64,000 bases of DNA from Plasmodium brasilianum (GCF_023973825.1 NW_027122922.1:1-64000); one strand, 5' to 3'. Counted from the stretch's first letter, positions 1 through 14,193 are shown. Notes: generated by a model from the sequence alone, not told the origin. Numbers and translations are program-made.

Positions 1-1030
1 AAAACACGTGTTTTTATATATAATTTTATCCATAATTTAATGAATTTTATTTATTTACATTATCCTAATGTAAAATATATGATATTATAGTACAGTTTTA
101 ATTAATACATTTTAATCTTAATGTATTATATATTATTGTTTTATGTGTAATTTATATAACATAAAATTGTATGGATTTAGCAAGGATCTTTTAAAATTAG
201 AGTTCTGTAATTTATTATATTTCTTATTATTTTATTATAAGAATAAAATATTATTATGTATGTCTATTTATACATTAAATGATAATATATTCTTACTATT
301 ACAAATATTTATGCAATATAATGATAATTCTCTTTATCATCACATCTATAGATAAAGTAACGATTAACAAATTATTATTTTATCCTTTCTATTAATTTTC
401 CATTTATATATAATGTGGATTGTTTCCTACAAGAAGCAGAGTGTATCCTAAAAACGTATATCTTAAACAATAATATGGATATTGGTTATTCAGTTAAAAT
501 CTATAATTTTTCTTATTTTCAATATTTATATCTTATAACTTATATTTTGTCATAAAATATTGGTACATTAATATTTTGTATCTTTCTAAAACTTATTAAC
601 AAAGATCTTTATATATGAAATTTTTATAGTTTTGTTAGAATAATTCTCTTAAAATATTATATTTCTGGTAATGATTTTAAAAAACGTTATTAGTGCCTTT
701 TTTCTTTTTGGTGTTTTTTTAAAACACCTTTCAATGTACTTGTTCAGGAATTTGTTTTGTAACTACAAAAGTTATTATTATTGAACTTTTATAAATTAGA
801 GTTATTTACACAATAGTGTTCTATATAGTATGTACTGTGAGTTACATATGTATAATAATTTTCAGAACAATGATTATTTCTTTAATCATTTTGTTCATCT
901 AGATATTTCAATATTTTATTTTATTTTTTTATTGATAGCAGTATCATTTTTTAAATGAAGTTAAATAATATTAAAAAATATAGTTATTTGTAAGATATCA
1001 ATACAACAATAATTTGTTGTAATAGATTAT
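1..1030. other. AT-rich spacer
   Basis: I see no gene. The open frame at 143-355 is Phe/Leu/Tyr/Ile-rich chance sequence. GGTGTTTT and AAAACACC near 710-728 form an 8-base stem over 3 bases. Confidence 0.6.
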
Positions 1031-1216
1031 GTGGATTGCAGAATAGAATTATTATTTTTCGTAGGAATAATATGTAGTTCAACAAAAAAAATAAATATGA
1101 AAAATAATAGTGTAAATGTTAATGAAATTATTGGAAATTTTAGACAAATTCGTACTACATATTATTGTAATATGTTTATTCTCGTGTGTTTGACCGCTAG
1201 ACTGAATGCTTTATAA
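1031..1216 (+). pseudogene. Short relic carrying an SVNVNEIIGN motif
   Basis: A 61-codon open stretch includes CSSTKKINMKNNSVNVNEII and GNFRQIRTTYYC. The piece VNVNxIIG(N/D) also occurs, in a separate broken frame, at 21709-21861. A shared motif at two distant sites suggests remnants of one gene family rather than chance ORFs. There is no recognisable start exon, and stops close the frame right after LTARLNAL. The family is unknown to me. It lies 2.5 kb upstream of the fam gene at 3711. Confidence 0.3.
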
Positions 1217-1760
1217 GAAGAGCAATTCATTAAAACATAGAAGCTTCATACACCTCATTAATAAATTTTATAAGTAGTAACCTATTGCTGTTAGTTATAT
1301 AATTTTTACAAGTTCCATATTAATATTTGAAAATTTGCAATTTCAAGCAAAAATTATTTATCTCTTGTACAATATATATATATTATTATATCTCAGGTTT
1401 GATTTTTCAAAATTCACAAAAAGTCTATGTATTTATTGAATATTATGAACTTTTCGGAAACAGTATAACATATATATTAAAAAAAAAAAGGGGGTGGTTA
1501 TGAAGTTTTCCTTATTTTAAAATAAAAAATATAAATATAGATAACATAATTATATCTGTAACCTTATAAATGATATATTAAATTCTATATAAATTGAATA
1601 TTGAAGTGAATAGTTCATAATTCGTAAATATTTTACTATATATCTTTTATAAATATTATTATGATAATATGAAATTTAATATTATTTATTACATAACTAT
1701 TTTTATTTTAATGTATTATATATATAAAAGGCATAATATGAAAAGCACGTAAATTTTATT

Positions 1761-1801
<41 letters not shown>

Positions 1802-3290
1802 GATTACATATATAAGCTATTTTATATACACATAATAAGTAGATATTTTAATATTTTACAAGAAAATTAATATATTTTCTAATGAAATTTAAATTAAAAA
1901 TAAAATATAAATAATTTAGATAAATAAATATATACTGTTTAAAAAGGACAAAAAAAATATTTATAAATCTTAGGTGTTACCAAAAATGCAAAAGTCCATT
2001 TATATCTAATTTAACATAATTTTATAATATACTGCACTTACGTTTTATAGTGATTTTATGGTATATATTTATGTTTTTGTATATATAAAAAATTGTTTAT
2101 TGTATATATTATATAGTAACATTATCTGTAATAAAAGAACGAAAACTGAAAAGTGTGAGAAAAGGAACAAGTAATGAAATAAGTGTGTTCATAAATATGA
2201 TATATATACATATATATACAATAAAATAATAAAAATATAATAATGTTAATTTTTTTTAGTTCTAAAATGGGGATATAAATTTATCTATTTTTACTCTTTT
2301 TTAATTTTTTATATATACGCTTAGAATATAGTACTTCTTCAGAACAGTAGTGTAAAGTTATATTTCAGATGTTTACAATATTTTTTGGTGCTCATCATAT
2401 TATTACAATTAATGTTCTCTTTTCAATAACGTATAAGGTTTAGAAAAATTTTAGCACAATATATTATCGTTGTTAAAAGTTTGTTTAATAGAATATTATT
2501 TATTTATATATTTATGTAGGTTTATTATAGAGTAGCAGTAAAATATGTTCCTCACACCTAGCACCTTTATAAAAATAAATAAAAAATAATAATTTCTTCT
2601 TAAAATTTTTAATAGAAAAAGTAATGTATCACATATACTAGTATATTATATTGTTATTTGTTTTAATTGGTTATATGAATGTTATATCCTGTATATTATT
2701 AATAAATTTGTTACCATTTAATATATTTTTATATAATGAAAAAGTATGAAATATTTTTTTAACATTATTTTCCATTCCCTTTCTCTCTAATTTTTTTTTT
2801 TTTTTACTTCAATAATATTTCTTTTAATTACATATAATTAATTAAAAATATATAAAATAACTAAATACCTGAATATATTTTTTTTTTTTTTAAATAACGG
2901 TATAAATTAAACTTAAATTAATATCATATTTTTGAAATAATATGATAGAAAAATAAAAAAAATAAATATATAAGTGATTTTAAAATATATATTTATTCGT
3001 ACAAAAGATGGTAACCTATAAAAAAGATTTTTTAATTGTGTTATTGATTACAAAAGTGGGAATGTATCCAAAGTGTAACTAACAATTTTTTTATAATTTA
3101 CATAACACAGAATGTTGTTTTTTTTGATTATTATTACTTTTATTATATCGTTACGATAATTAGTATTTTACTAAAAATGATTATTTATCAAGAATATAAT
3201 GTTTATAAAATAAAAATTATTAACATGAAAAAATAATTAAAATTAAAAATTGTTTTAACCTCTATAGTAATACATTATTACAAATATACT
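1217..3290. other. AT-rich spacer
   Basis: Apart from the (AT)n run at 1764 I see nothing but homopolymer A/T tracts. A short stretch at 1280-1360 resembles 21900-21990, weakly. Confidence 0.5.
1764..1796. repeat. (AT)n microsatellite
   Basis: About 16 uninterrupted AT units, the longest such run in this window. Confidence 0.9.
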
Positions 3291-3310
3291 GTATACATTC
3301 TATATTATAT
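3291..3310 (+). promoter_or_regulatory. Conserved upstream patch of the fam gene at 3711
   Basis: Reads GTATACATTCTATATTATAT and ends 401 bases before the ATG. A TACATTCTATAT core recurs at a similar distance before most of the other fam genes. It may be a promoter element or simply a remnant of the duplicated unit. Confidence 0.35.
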
Positions 3311-3710
3311 CGAAAGTTAAATATTTTCAAATAATAGGAAATGAAATTTTTTTCTCTTCATTTATCATGAAAAGGATTCACAAAAATATTATTTAATTAG
3401 TACACTAAATGAAATAATAAAATAATGTATTAGAATAATTACTAATAAATTTAAATCATTTTATTTTAATGAAAGTTTATTTTTTATAAATATTGTTAAG
3501 GTAAACATTTTATAATACCTTTTTAAATGTATATTTTTTTTTTTATATATGTTGCATAATTCATTACAGTTATATACATTTCATTGAGTAATTACGAAGA
3601 AATTATTAATTTTTTATTTTTATTTTTAAATATACTAACGTACACCATTATTAATATATTATATTATTATTAATTTTTTTTTTTTTCCAAATATATTAAT
3701 AATATCAAAG

Positions 3711-4599
3711 ATGTATATCAAGGAACAAAATATCAAATCTCTGTTTTTAATTAAAATTTCTATGCTTATTCTTTTTACTTGGTTATGCCATTTTATAAAT
3801 GACATGGTATGATAATATTATATAAGGAAATTGTTGGGTATATATTTTGTTAGTGTTTTTTTTTTTTTTATAAATACTACTTTTTATAATGGAATTATTT
3901 ATTCTATTAAATAAAAAATATTTACATTTTTCTTTTTTCTAGAATGGGTTTATCAAGTCTTCGGATGAAAGTTACACTCTTGGTAGCGTTTTAAAAAAAA
4001 GAACTTATAGATTACTAGCTGAATATAAAGAGGGTAAGGGCTCAAATATTGTAGTATTAAAAGATATGCCAAATTATAAAGAGTGTAAAAATAAAGATAA
4101 ATCTAATAATAAAAAAGGGGGAATACGAAAAAACGGAAAACCCAATAAATCATTAAGTAAGAAGAGATTCTATACAAAACTTACGGATTATAATGATGGA
4201 ATGTCTGATAGAAAATATTTCCATTTTGAAAAAAAATGGATTAGAAAAAAACATTATGAGCTCTTCCAAGAACAGAATAAAAGAATTAGTGATAAAAATT
4301 TAAAAAAAATAAAATTTAGAAGTTACGGATTTGCAGTTGCTGTTTTTTTTCTTTTTTTTTTGTTTGGAATAGGATTCCCTATATTACAAGGTTTGGAGCT
4401 GCTTAAGCCTCTACAGACGCAGCTTCTAGGGATATTAAGTGAGATCATAGGTAATCCCACTGTAGTACAACACTTTATTTGTTCAATATTTTATGGAGTA
4501 CTTATAATAATATTAGCTATAATAATTATAATAACTATTCCTAAGATCTTAATAAATAATGAAAAATATAAAAAATATAAGTTGTTGGATGGAAAATAA
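3711..4599 (+). CDS. Exported protein, fam-l/fam-m family (FHFEKKW type, probably fam-m)
   Basis: Two exons, 3711-3806 and 3943-4599, joined in phase 0 across a 136-base GT-AG intron, give 250 residues. Exon 1 starts at the only suitable ATG and encodes a hydrophobic signal (about residues 9-28) ending WLCHFINDM. Exon 2 carries RLLAE at residues 55-59, the only copy in this window matching the canonical PEXEL export motif RxLxE/D/Q. A lysine-rich middle follows, then the family block around YNDGMSDRKYFHFEKKW, and two membrane segments at about 161-181 (FFLFFLFGIGFPIL) and 210-233, with a short basic tail. Known of the family: PEXEL and two transmembrane helices, predicted export into the host red cell, function unproven. 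The gene at 43629 has the same architecture and a similar 3' flank. Family membership is firm; which of the two family names applies is from memory and uncertain. Confidence 0.9.
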
Positions 4600-5596
4600 A
4601 TAATTAGTATGTATTATCATGTCAGGAAGTTATTAATATGAAGTAACAACTATAATATCTTTAGATATATGTTCTTTGTAAACATAGCTACAATTGAAGT
4701 AATTTTATAGATGCATGTGTGTATATCATATCATGTTTTTACGAAAAGTAAGAAATTATGTTCTTAACTTTTTTGTGAGTTTGAAAGTTTTAAAGATTTT
4801 AATTTTTTATTATAAATTACTGCTTGAAAATAATTAAATATTATTGCTTAATATATATATTTGTTCATTAAAATAGATACATATATAGAATATATATAGT
4901 AGAATTAGAATTAGTATATAATAAAAAAATTAATATAATTTCATGGATATACTGTAATAAATTATATTTTAAATGAAAAAATATTGTGTCCTATTTGTTA
5001 TCTTGTTCTGGTTTAAAATTATTATTTGTATATAAATTGAGGAAACTATATAATTAGGTTTTTATTAAAAGTAAATATGTCTTTTTTTTGTATTTATTTG
5101 GGAAAAGTGAACGTATTATATAATACTGATATATATATATGACTAGAAAGTATATTTTTACTTAAATTTTGAAACCTGAATAATTTAAACTAAAAACTAA
5201 ATTACAAATAATTTACTTATATTACAAGAAATATAAAATTATGCACAAACAATTTTTTAAAAAGTAATGAAAAAAAAATAAAATTAATATATTATATAAT
5301 TGTATTGGTGGAATATATTTTTTTACATCTGAACATATAAAATTTTATTAACATTCGTATTATTATAATAAATTTATAAAATTAATATTTTATAGTAAAT
5401 ACTTCTTTCTCACTTTTTATTAAACTTAGATTAATTTATCAGATAATTTTATGTATATTAATTTAAAAGAATTGTATTATCCAAAGCAGCAGAACAAAAT
5501 AACAAAAAAATTTTACTAGGAATATCAATAAATAGTGCATATTAATATAAAATAATAACAGATATAATTATGAGGAAATAAAAGTATAGGATCATG
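4600..5596. other. 3' flank of the fam gene at 3711
   Basis: 4636-4725 (from ATATGAAGTAACAACTATAA) resembles the flank after the gene ending at 44548, and CTGGTTTAAAATTATTATTT near 5009 resembles other fam 3' flanks. No gene seen. Confidence 0.5.
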
Positions 5597-6292
5597 TTAA
5601 ACGTTCGCGAAATGCATAGGGAATGAAGAGCGAAGAGCCTCAAGAGTCCAGCTTGTAGAGACTGGATTTAGGACTGGAATTATGAGTACAATTAAGCTTG
5701 CAGTTAAATCATAAACTGAAGGTAATGCTAACCCAGTAAGGCAGTATGAAATTGTGTATTTTTTTTGACTTTTTTGCTTATCATGTGCAGTATAATTCTT
5801 TTTGTTTTCATAATTAAAAAAATTACATTTATTCCAGGAGCTCATATGGTGTACAGATGATCTATATTTTGAGTGCAATTTTTTAAAGATTTGGATATGT
5901 ATTTATTGTTCTGAATATTATCAGAAAGTTCTTATTTTGGAGTTTTTATTTTAAAATTATTCTTAAAATTAAAATCTTTATGTTTTTGAGGTTTTTTAGG
6001 TTGCATTAAATAATTCAGTTTATTGTGATAAGAATCATCCTATACTGATTCGTTATCTTGTTCTTGAAAAAGGTTATTATTTTTTAATGCATGCTGTTTT
6101 TTTTTCAATTGCTTCAGTACTTTCGTATTTTAAATTATTTATTCTTTCTTTTAAAAATTTATATTTATCTCCATCCGATGCTCTTGTTTCACTAGTTAAC
6201 AATCTTCCAAATTTAACAGTTAATATGTCATTTCGGTTCAAATCCTTGTTCCATGATTTATCCCAGTTGGCTGAGTAATGTTGAAGATTCAT
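5597..6292 (-). pseudogene. Decayed exported-protein gene, second exon with PEXEL-like box
   Basis: Minus-strand 6292-6077 is open and reads MNLQHYSANWDKSWNKDLNR, then FGRLLTSETRASDGDKYKFL. This matches the usual start of a Plasmodium second exon with an R-L-L export box. Between about 6076 and 5880 the coding sense continues but with several stops and frame changes (pieces such as LNYLMQPKKPQKHKDFN). From 5878 to 5597 the frame is open again, with a polar stretch and then a hydrophobic segment LTASLIVLIIPVLNPV near the C terminus. I cannot identify the family and found no clear first exon. The decay pattern marks an old pseudogene. Its strand is opposite to the fam-l/m genes. Confidence 0.5.
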
Positions 6293-9200
6293 ATGAAATA
6301 TTCCAAAAATATATATTTATATATTATATGAATAAAATATTATTCCCATAGAGAAACATAAAATAAAAAAAAAAGAAAAGAAATCGTAGTATAATTACTA
6401 TGATACGAGATCAGCGTATTTGAATATCCATATTAGACAGGAAAAAATTAAAGCTTTAATGAAAAAGATAAGCAATTTCGCATTCTGTTTTATAATGTAT
6501 TTTTTTGAAGTTGTAAAAACTTATATATAATTTACAAGGTATATTTGTTTTTTTTGAAAAGTATGAGTAAATGATTAATCTATAACTTGTTTTAATTATT
6601 TACTATTTTGTCGATATAACAAGTCTTTATATTTTTTTATTAAAAAAAAATATAACTGTAGTGCGTACTGAAGTACAAGAAAAAAGTTACAATTAAAAAA
6701 AATATATTTTGATAAAGGCTATAATTAAAAATATTATTAATTTATATTATTCAAATGAAAAAAATAAAAAACGATTTAATAAGTATTTTAAGGGTAATAT
6801 TGTATTAATATAATAACACAACATACAAAAATTTTATTTTTAAAAAATATATATATATATATATATATATATACGTATCATTTATTGATCAATTATTTCC
6901 TTAAGGAGGATATGAAATTAGGTAAAATTCTAGTAATAAAATATACATTAGAATACCTTCGAAAAATATTTTAAGAACAATTAAGGATAGTTCCGTTGTT
7001 AAAAAATATTATGGAAATTTTTTTATAAATTTTCTACTAACTATCCTGTTGTAATTATTTTTGATATGAATTTGGTAAAAATTATTAATCAAAAAGAAGA
7101 AAAAATATATATATGAATAACAAAATTATTATATATTCAATTTACATTATATATATTATTAGATATTAATAGATTTGATCATGAGTAATTAATAAAAACT
7201 AAGATGACAAAATGTAATCATTTAACATATATTTATTTTTATTGTTAATTTATAAATAATATATGAAATTTTTATTTTGTATAATAATTTAGCTTCGTGT
7301 TCTCTTAATTCTAAGCAGAATATGTATGTTTATATGTAAAGTCAGAAATACCAGTAACGTAGCGACAAAAAGAATATTAAAACCATAAAATTTTAACTGT
7401 AATTATTTGTCTTTTTGTAAGTGTTTCAAAAATACAAACAAAATATGATATAATAATAAAAAGAACAATCAAATTAAACATTTTATTTTAAAAATAATTA
7501 AATTTTTTTTTTTTTTTATATAATAAGATTATTATTATTTGTTAAAAAATTTTATGTTAATTTTTTCCATTGAGAAAGCATTAGTAAAAGAAATTGATAA
7601 ATTAAATTTAAATATTTTTTAAACATGTTTCAATGTAGTTTTCAAAAAATGTCTTTTTTTTTCATAAGATAAAAATTAGCAGAAAAAAAATAAAAAATTA
7701 AAAAGATTTATTCATTGGTTTATATGAATTATTTTATTTATTTATTATAATTTTTTTTTCTTTTTACATCTGTCTTTAAAATAACTCACAAAAAATTATA
7801 TTTATAAAGCGTATAAATATTTATATTTAAAATAAATTTTTGCAAAGTTAATTATTAAGAATGATCCACTATAAAAAAGCAGAAAAAAAATTTAGGGAAT
7901 TCTGTTATTGTAATGTAATGTGATACTGAAATTATGCAAATGAAAAAAAGAAAAACAAAATAGTTGCTACTTTTGCTTTATATGTTTACCTTATATGTAA
8001 ATTTATAATTAAAATATTAATAAAAGGTATAAAAATCCAATATTAGATATTGATAAAAATACATCATCATTTGTTAATTTATGAAGAACAAATTTATCGG
8101 AAAAAAAATCATCTTTGAATAGAAGTCAATAACATTAAAAATAAAATAATACAGTTTACGGTTAATTTTTTAATTATTCACTTAGTATTTTAATTTATTA
8201 GTTCTATGCATTTGTTAATTATATAGTAATTATTTCTATTTAAGAAAAAAAGAATTAAAGAGTTTTATGAATATATATGTTCTTTTTTATTTATTAGTAC
8301 ACAAAATAAAAATAAAATAAAGAGGTAAATACTAAATTGGACAGATATATACTAGATATCTAATATCGGCATATAAAAAAGGAACTTTAGTTTTGGTTAT
8401 ATCATATTTAAAATGTAAAAAATAGAAAATTTTGATTTTTGTTAAATAATTAAATGTAATTTATTATTTATATATTTCATAAAAATGTAAGTACTCCACC
8501 TAATTATTATAGTACAAATATGTAAAAAGGTTTGCTGTATTATTTTGATGCATTAATTTTTTTTTCTGCAAAAGAATCATAAAATTTTTATAAAATAAAA
8601 ACATGCATCAGTAGAATTAATGATATTTCGGTAATTCAAGAAAACATTGTTAGTTGCAGGGGGGAAAAAAAGAAAAGAAAAAAGATATGAACATAAACAT
8701 TATAAAATCCATTCTTTTAAATTTAATAAAATATTTTTGTGTCTATATTATATATTTTTTATATATAAATGATGGTAATTTTTTTATTGCTGAAATTATT
8801 TTCTATAGAATAATAGACTTTTTAGTATAATTTTGAATTGATTCTTGCTCTATGTAACTAATTTTTATATAATATGTTAAATATATGTTATGTTTGTATT
8901 AAGTAAAACAATAAGGAAATGATACTACATTATTATTATATTTTACTCATTCTTTATGATATCATCCAATATACAGTATGTACATATATGTATATATACA
9001 TATATAGTTTAATAAAAAATCTCGATGAATTAAAAACTATGGGTATAATATAATAAGAAAGTAAATAATGACTTTTAATTAAATATAAATATGCACAATA
9101 CGCTGAATACTTTATTCCGTAATAAATTTATGATTGTTATAGAAATATGAGGTGGAAAATAATAATAAATCCTTTCTCATTATGAAAATTTATTAATTTT

Positions 9201-9448
9201 CTTTTTTTTATGAAATTCTCACTTGTACAATTCTATGATTTAATTACAATATATACATTTTTTGTACTATCTTTATATATATATTTTTTTTTTTTTGTTG
9301 TTTGTTACATTTTTTTAAACAAAATTTTCTTATTACGAAATAGAACACATAATGAATTAATAAAATATATTTTTAAATCTTACATTTAGTTTCCAATTAG
9401 TAAAACTATAAACCAAAATAACAATAGAGATTCTTCTTTTCATTACAG
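6293..9448. other. AT-rich spacer
   Basis: No gene seen. AGGATAGTT (6984-6992) and AACTATCCT (7039-7047) are inverted copies 46 bases apart. Confidence 0.55.
6847..6873. repeat. (AT)n microsatellite
   Basis: About 13 AT units between the two minus-strand pseudogenes. Confidence 0.9.
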
Positions 9449-9819
9449 AATTGGTGTGTTATTAGAATAATACATAATAGAATCTGAATCAAAAAATGTA
9501 ATTAAGAAAAAAAAGACATTATCAAGTGATGAACATGAAAATAAAGAAAAGAAAAGAACAAACTTATGTTAGAAAACCTGAAAAAAAATATTAATTTAAA
9601 GAAAATAGAAGGATTAGTTAAATTAAAAGATATAAGGAATAACTTAAACAAAAATTTATAGACTTAAAACATCCATTAAACTCTGGAAATAGAATAAATT
9701 TATTACTAAGAAAAAAAGTTCTACATCAAAATCTCTCAAAAAAGAGAGGAAATATATTTGAAAATAGTATATTGGATATAGTGCGCTATATAGATATAAA
9801 AAAAAAGATCGAAATATAA
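9449..9819 (+). pseudogene. Possible coding relic, Lys/Asn-rich, unrecognised
   Basis: After an acceptor-like TTCATTACAG at 9439-9448, the + strand is purine-rich and breaks into short readable pieces in shifting frames. One piece is ESESKNVIKKKKTLSSDEHE. The next is ENLKKNINLKKIEGLVKLKD with RNNLNKNL. The last is DLKHPLNSGNRINLLLRKKV and HQNLSKKRGNIFENSILDIV, ending at 9819. Charge balance and composition look like old coding sequence rather than spacer, yet no motif of a known family is present and every piece is closed by a stop. It may be the second exon of a lost exported protein. Confidence 0.3.
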
Positions 9820-11207
9820 TTAAAGTATTTATAATAAAATAGATTTATGCAATTTATAAATATTACTTGCTATAACACTTTTGAAATTATTACGCTTGTT
9901 TTTTTGTTTTATATATCTATTATATAAAGCTTTAATATTCTCTAGTATATGTAATATGAAACTTACTTGTCTTTACATAGACATTCCAAAGTATGTTATG
10001 TAATCGAAAAGAATAGATAGTAATGGTTTTTGCCAAAATATTTTTTGACAAAACTATATATATTATGAAGGTAATAGAAATTTTTTGTATTCTTAGTAAC
10101 AAAACACCTTGAAAAAATATAGCATCAGTATGTAATCTTTATGAAATCACACATATATACGTAAATATTTTGATATGTAATAAGAAAATTATTATGTATT
10201 ACTAAATAATATTAAAATCAGGATTTATCTTTTTCGTATTTTTGTTACATATTATTATTTCAAGATATATAAATGTTCTTGTATAGTATATATATATAAA
10301 TCAATAGAAAGATATATATGATACGTAAAATATATACATGGGAATCAATTATCTATATTTTGCAAAAATGTTAAAAAAAATTCTGGAATATGAAGAAAAA
10401 TAGGAATTTAAAGAACGAATAATAACAAAATAAATTAAATAAAATAGTGAATTCATACAAATATGTGTACTTATTAAATGAACATGAAATAAAATTTCTG
10501 TTTAAATTATTATAGAAGTAATTCCCTGATATATTAATTTGTCTTATGATCAAAAAATATAATTTGAATAAATTGAAATTTACATATAATCCATTTTTCT
10601 GCTAAATAATAATTATTATGATAATCATTTTCATATATAATTAAAACACACCATATTCTACGGTGCTGTTTTTCTGAATAGAATGATTTTTGTTAATATA
10701 TAACACACATATGTACATGTTCACTAAATATATTAGCATAAATAGTACAATAATAAATATAAATTTTGTTAGTCCTTTAAAAATTTAAGGAATTTATTAA
10801 GTTACAAGTGAAATAATAAACAAAAATACAATAAATTTCAAATTACATATGCCAACTAGTTAAATTATATCATTAGGCAAATAATTAAAATGAAAATATA
10901 TTTTATTGATATTCCTATATATATAAATAAAATGTAACAAAATAAGAACAAACTAAGATATTATAAGTTTCCTTTTTTTTTCATAGAGCCTGTATAAAAT
11001 AAATTATATAAAAAAACACTAAAATCTTTAACTCTCTATTTATGAAATAGGGAAAATATGTATAATTTTTAAAGAATTGCTTATTTAAATGTTGAAAGAA
11101 ATATAATTATTATATTACATAAATATATATTACATTTAATATTGAACGTATGCTAAAATATCTGCATTCGATATAAATATATCTAAGAATTATTCTATTT
11201 CATTATC
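9820..11207. other. AT-rich spacer
   Basis: No gene seen. The minus-strand frame at 10371-10553 is Phe/Tyr/Asn-rich and unsupported. Confidence 0.55.
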
Positions 11208-11814
11208 CTAATGAGGGTTGAGTAATGCTCTTTCATAATTTAACCTGTTTTTATTACATTTGTACATATTTTTCCATAATTTATATGAAATAAGTACTGC
11301 TAAAATAAATAGTGAATTAACTATTAGAATTCCAACACCTTCTAGTGGTATGGTAGTAGATGTAGAATCAGCCTTAGGCACAATTACTATTTATGCAGTT
11401 CCAATAATACTGAATAATATAATTGGATTAATTACCAAAAGAAACCTTGTAAATTGTGCTTCAAATGTCAATCTAGAATTAGTGGATCGTTTATATTCAG
11501 CATCAAATAGTTTAACTACCTCTTTTTCAAATAATCAATCTAATTTTTTTATTGGTTTAAGAATGGATGATAATATACTTTTTTACTTTTTAAATGATTT
11601 TATTTTTAGCTTTCTAGGTTTTTTTTCATGGTTATTATCGTTTTTAAATGTATCAGATTATTCTTGAAATTTTTTTTGAAACATTTTTTTTTAAGGATAA
11701 GCCTTCTTTTTTGGTATGTATATCTGTTTCTCCATTTAATAATCTTACTATTCTTAAATAGAATGAGTTACTTAGATTAATTTTCACATTTTGTGATATA
11801 TCAGATATATTGGT
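11208..11814 (-). pseudogene. Decayed exported-protein gene with two hydrophobic segments
   Basis: A minus-strand exon appears to begin at 11814 after a TTTTAG acceptor and reads TNISDISQNVKINLSNSFYL, then RIVRLLNGETDIHTKKEG, a PEXEL-like start. A frameshift and stops follow near 11650. The same strand then reads NHEKKPRKLKIKSFKK, a stop, SILKPIKKLD, a stop, and LFEKEVVKLFDAEYKRSTNS. Two hydrophobic stretches (FLLVINPIILFSIIGTA and VGILIVNSLFILAVLISY, with one stop between) precede KLWKNMYKCNKNRLNYERA and a terminal TAG at 11208-11210. The layout of export box, charged middle and two helices is that of small Plasmodium exported proteins, but it is not fam-l/m and I do not recognise the family. 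At least three in-frame stops make it non-functional. The + strand ORF here is its shadow. Confidence 0.6.
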
Positions 11815-14193
11815 CTAAAAATTAGAGTGAACATTTAATATTTAAAATATTCGGATTAAGGTATGAAAAAAATATTAATATATAAAATTAACATCTATGT
11901 TTACAAAAACATGTATAGAAATAGTTAAACATAATTATTATTTTAGATCATAATTATTCTGGTATATACATATTAAAATGTAAAATGAGTAAAATTGAAT
12001 GAAAAAGAAGAATTTATTTCTTTTTTCCATCATATCACAAATACTTATAGTTGCTAAAACTTTTGTAATAGTAGACTTTTTGTTTATATAAGTTTTTCAT
12101 TAATATACAGCGGAAGATAACTTATAGTTTTGTTTTATTATTTTTGTAACTTTAAAATTTTAAAACTCTTACGTTTATATATTCAATTATAATTTTGATA
12201 TATATTCAATAGTAACGTTAGTAAAAAAGCATTAAATATAAATATTTTAGTAAATTTGCTGAGTAAAAATATTATTATTAAATTAATACAAAAATAATAG
12301 GATTTCAAATAACATTAAAAAATATATAATAAATGGAATTATAATTGATGTAAAAATAGTTTATTTCAAAATATTTTTTTATAATTATATATTTCATATG
12401 AATATTAGTAAGCTGTTCTTACAATCTTTTTATGAAAATGGATAGAATATAATAAAAGTACATGGAAGTATATGCATAATTTATCCTTTAAATATATAAT
12501 ATTTTAAATTACTTTTTTACTCTCAAAATAAAGAAAAATATTTTGAAGTTAACTAAAATCTTATAAATTTTTTATTTAAACAATTTGCTATAAGCATAAT
12601 TATTAAAAGAACAAAATATATACATTATAATAATTATTTAATAGAATATATATAATGAGCAGTGTATACAATATTAAGGACTTATATATTTAAAAAACAA
12701 AAATCCTTAAAAACCTATTAACTATAATATATATATTATTTGAGATTACATTTATTGTTGTAGCATATAATATAAATTAAAATGTTTTTTATCTTAATGA
12801 TATAAAATATTATTTTCTTCTATAATGATAAGATTAAATGCCTTTATTATTAATAGTACAACAGTTTAAGAAATAACATTAGATATAAAAATTTAAGAAA
12901 GCAGAAGTTTTTTTCTAATATTATTACTATTAAAATAGATATTTTAATAAATAAAAACAAATAGTTAAAAAAATATATAAACATTAAAAATGTTACAAGA
13001 TTAATGTATATATACATTATTGACATTTTAGTTATAATTTAACATGCAATTAATATATAAATAACATTATATAATAATAAAATACATATAGCAAGATAAA
13101 AATACATGATCACCGAAATACAATAAAGCAGCGGAATGAAGATTGTAATATAAAAAAAGAGAATAACCATTATGAATTATTGAGAAATTATTTGTTAAAA
13201 TTATATAATTTATTTTAAAATAAAATATTAAAATCTTATTAAATATTTTTCACATATCATTTATATATTATAATTTAAAAATATTTCTTGAGTATGTATA
13301 AATAAGTTTGCTATTTATTAATTATTTTGCTATATAATAAATTGATAATTAATTGGTTAAAATTGTTCATTTATATTTATTTACTATATAGTAAATGTTA
13401 TATAGATATTAACCTCACTTTTATTGTAAGAATATTTGTAGGATAAAATATGCAGAAATATTTATAAAAATTTAATGGAAATACCATATGTATGTAAAAT
13501 TGTATAATAAATATAATTATAATATTTCTGTTTAAAAATTTATGAATTTTAACTAAATTATAAATAAACATTATATTTATTTATGAATAATGTATATTTG
13601 TACTTTAAGAACAACAAAATTGATTTGAATGTAAAAAAAATGTTCATGGAATTTTTTATTAATAAAATTGTTAATAATTTAAATACATTTATGTTAATAG
13701 TTCCTTGTAGCACTTATTAGTACTTCAATATTATTCTAGTAATAATTTATTATAAATCTTAATTTGTATTGTTATTTATGACCTGTAAACATGAGTTCCA
13801 TAGAATAAATCATAAAAGTGGATAAAAAATATCTTAATGAAATTCATTTATGCATGAGTTTTATATATAAAATATGCATTATTATGTTATATTGCGAAAT
13901 TAATATTATTCAACTTGTATGAATAATAATATCATGGTTAATTTTTTATTATTAATACAATATATAGTGAACCTTTATAAAATTAATAAAAATGTTCAAG
14001 AAAATTTAGTTAGAATTTTTATGAGAACTATAATAACAAAATAAGAAATATAAATATTAAGATTATATACTTGTTAATTCATTATGATTATAATATCTTT
14101 AATAATATATTATAAATGAATATTAAAATTTTATATATGCATAAATATCATATAATCCTTTTATAGACCTATAAAAATAATAAAGTTATTGCG

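Noticed and set aside
11260..11667. 135-codon + strand open frame
   Set aside because: It is the antisense shadow of the minus-strand pseudogene at 11208-11814, whose translation has the export-box and membrane-helix layout.
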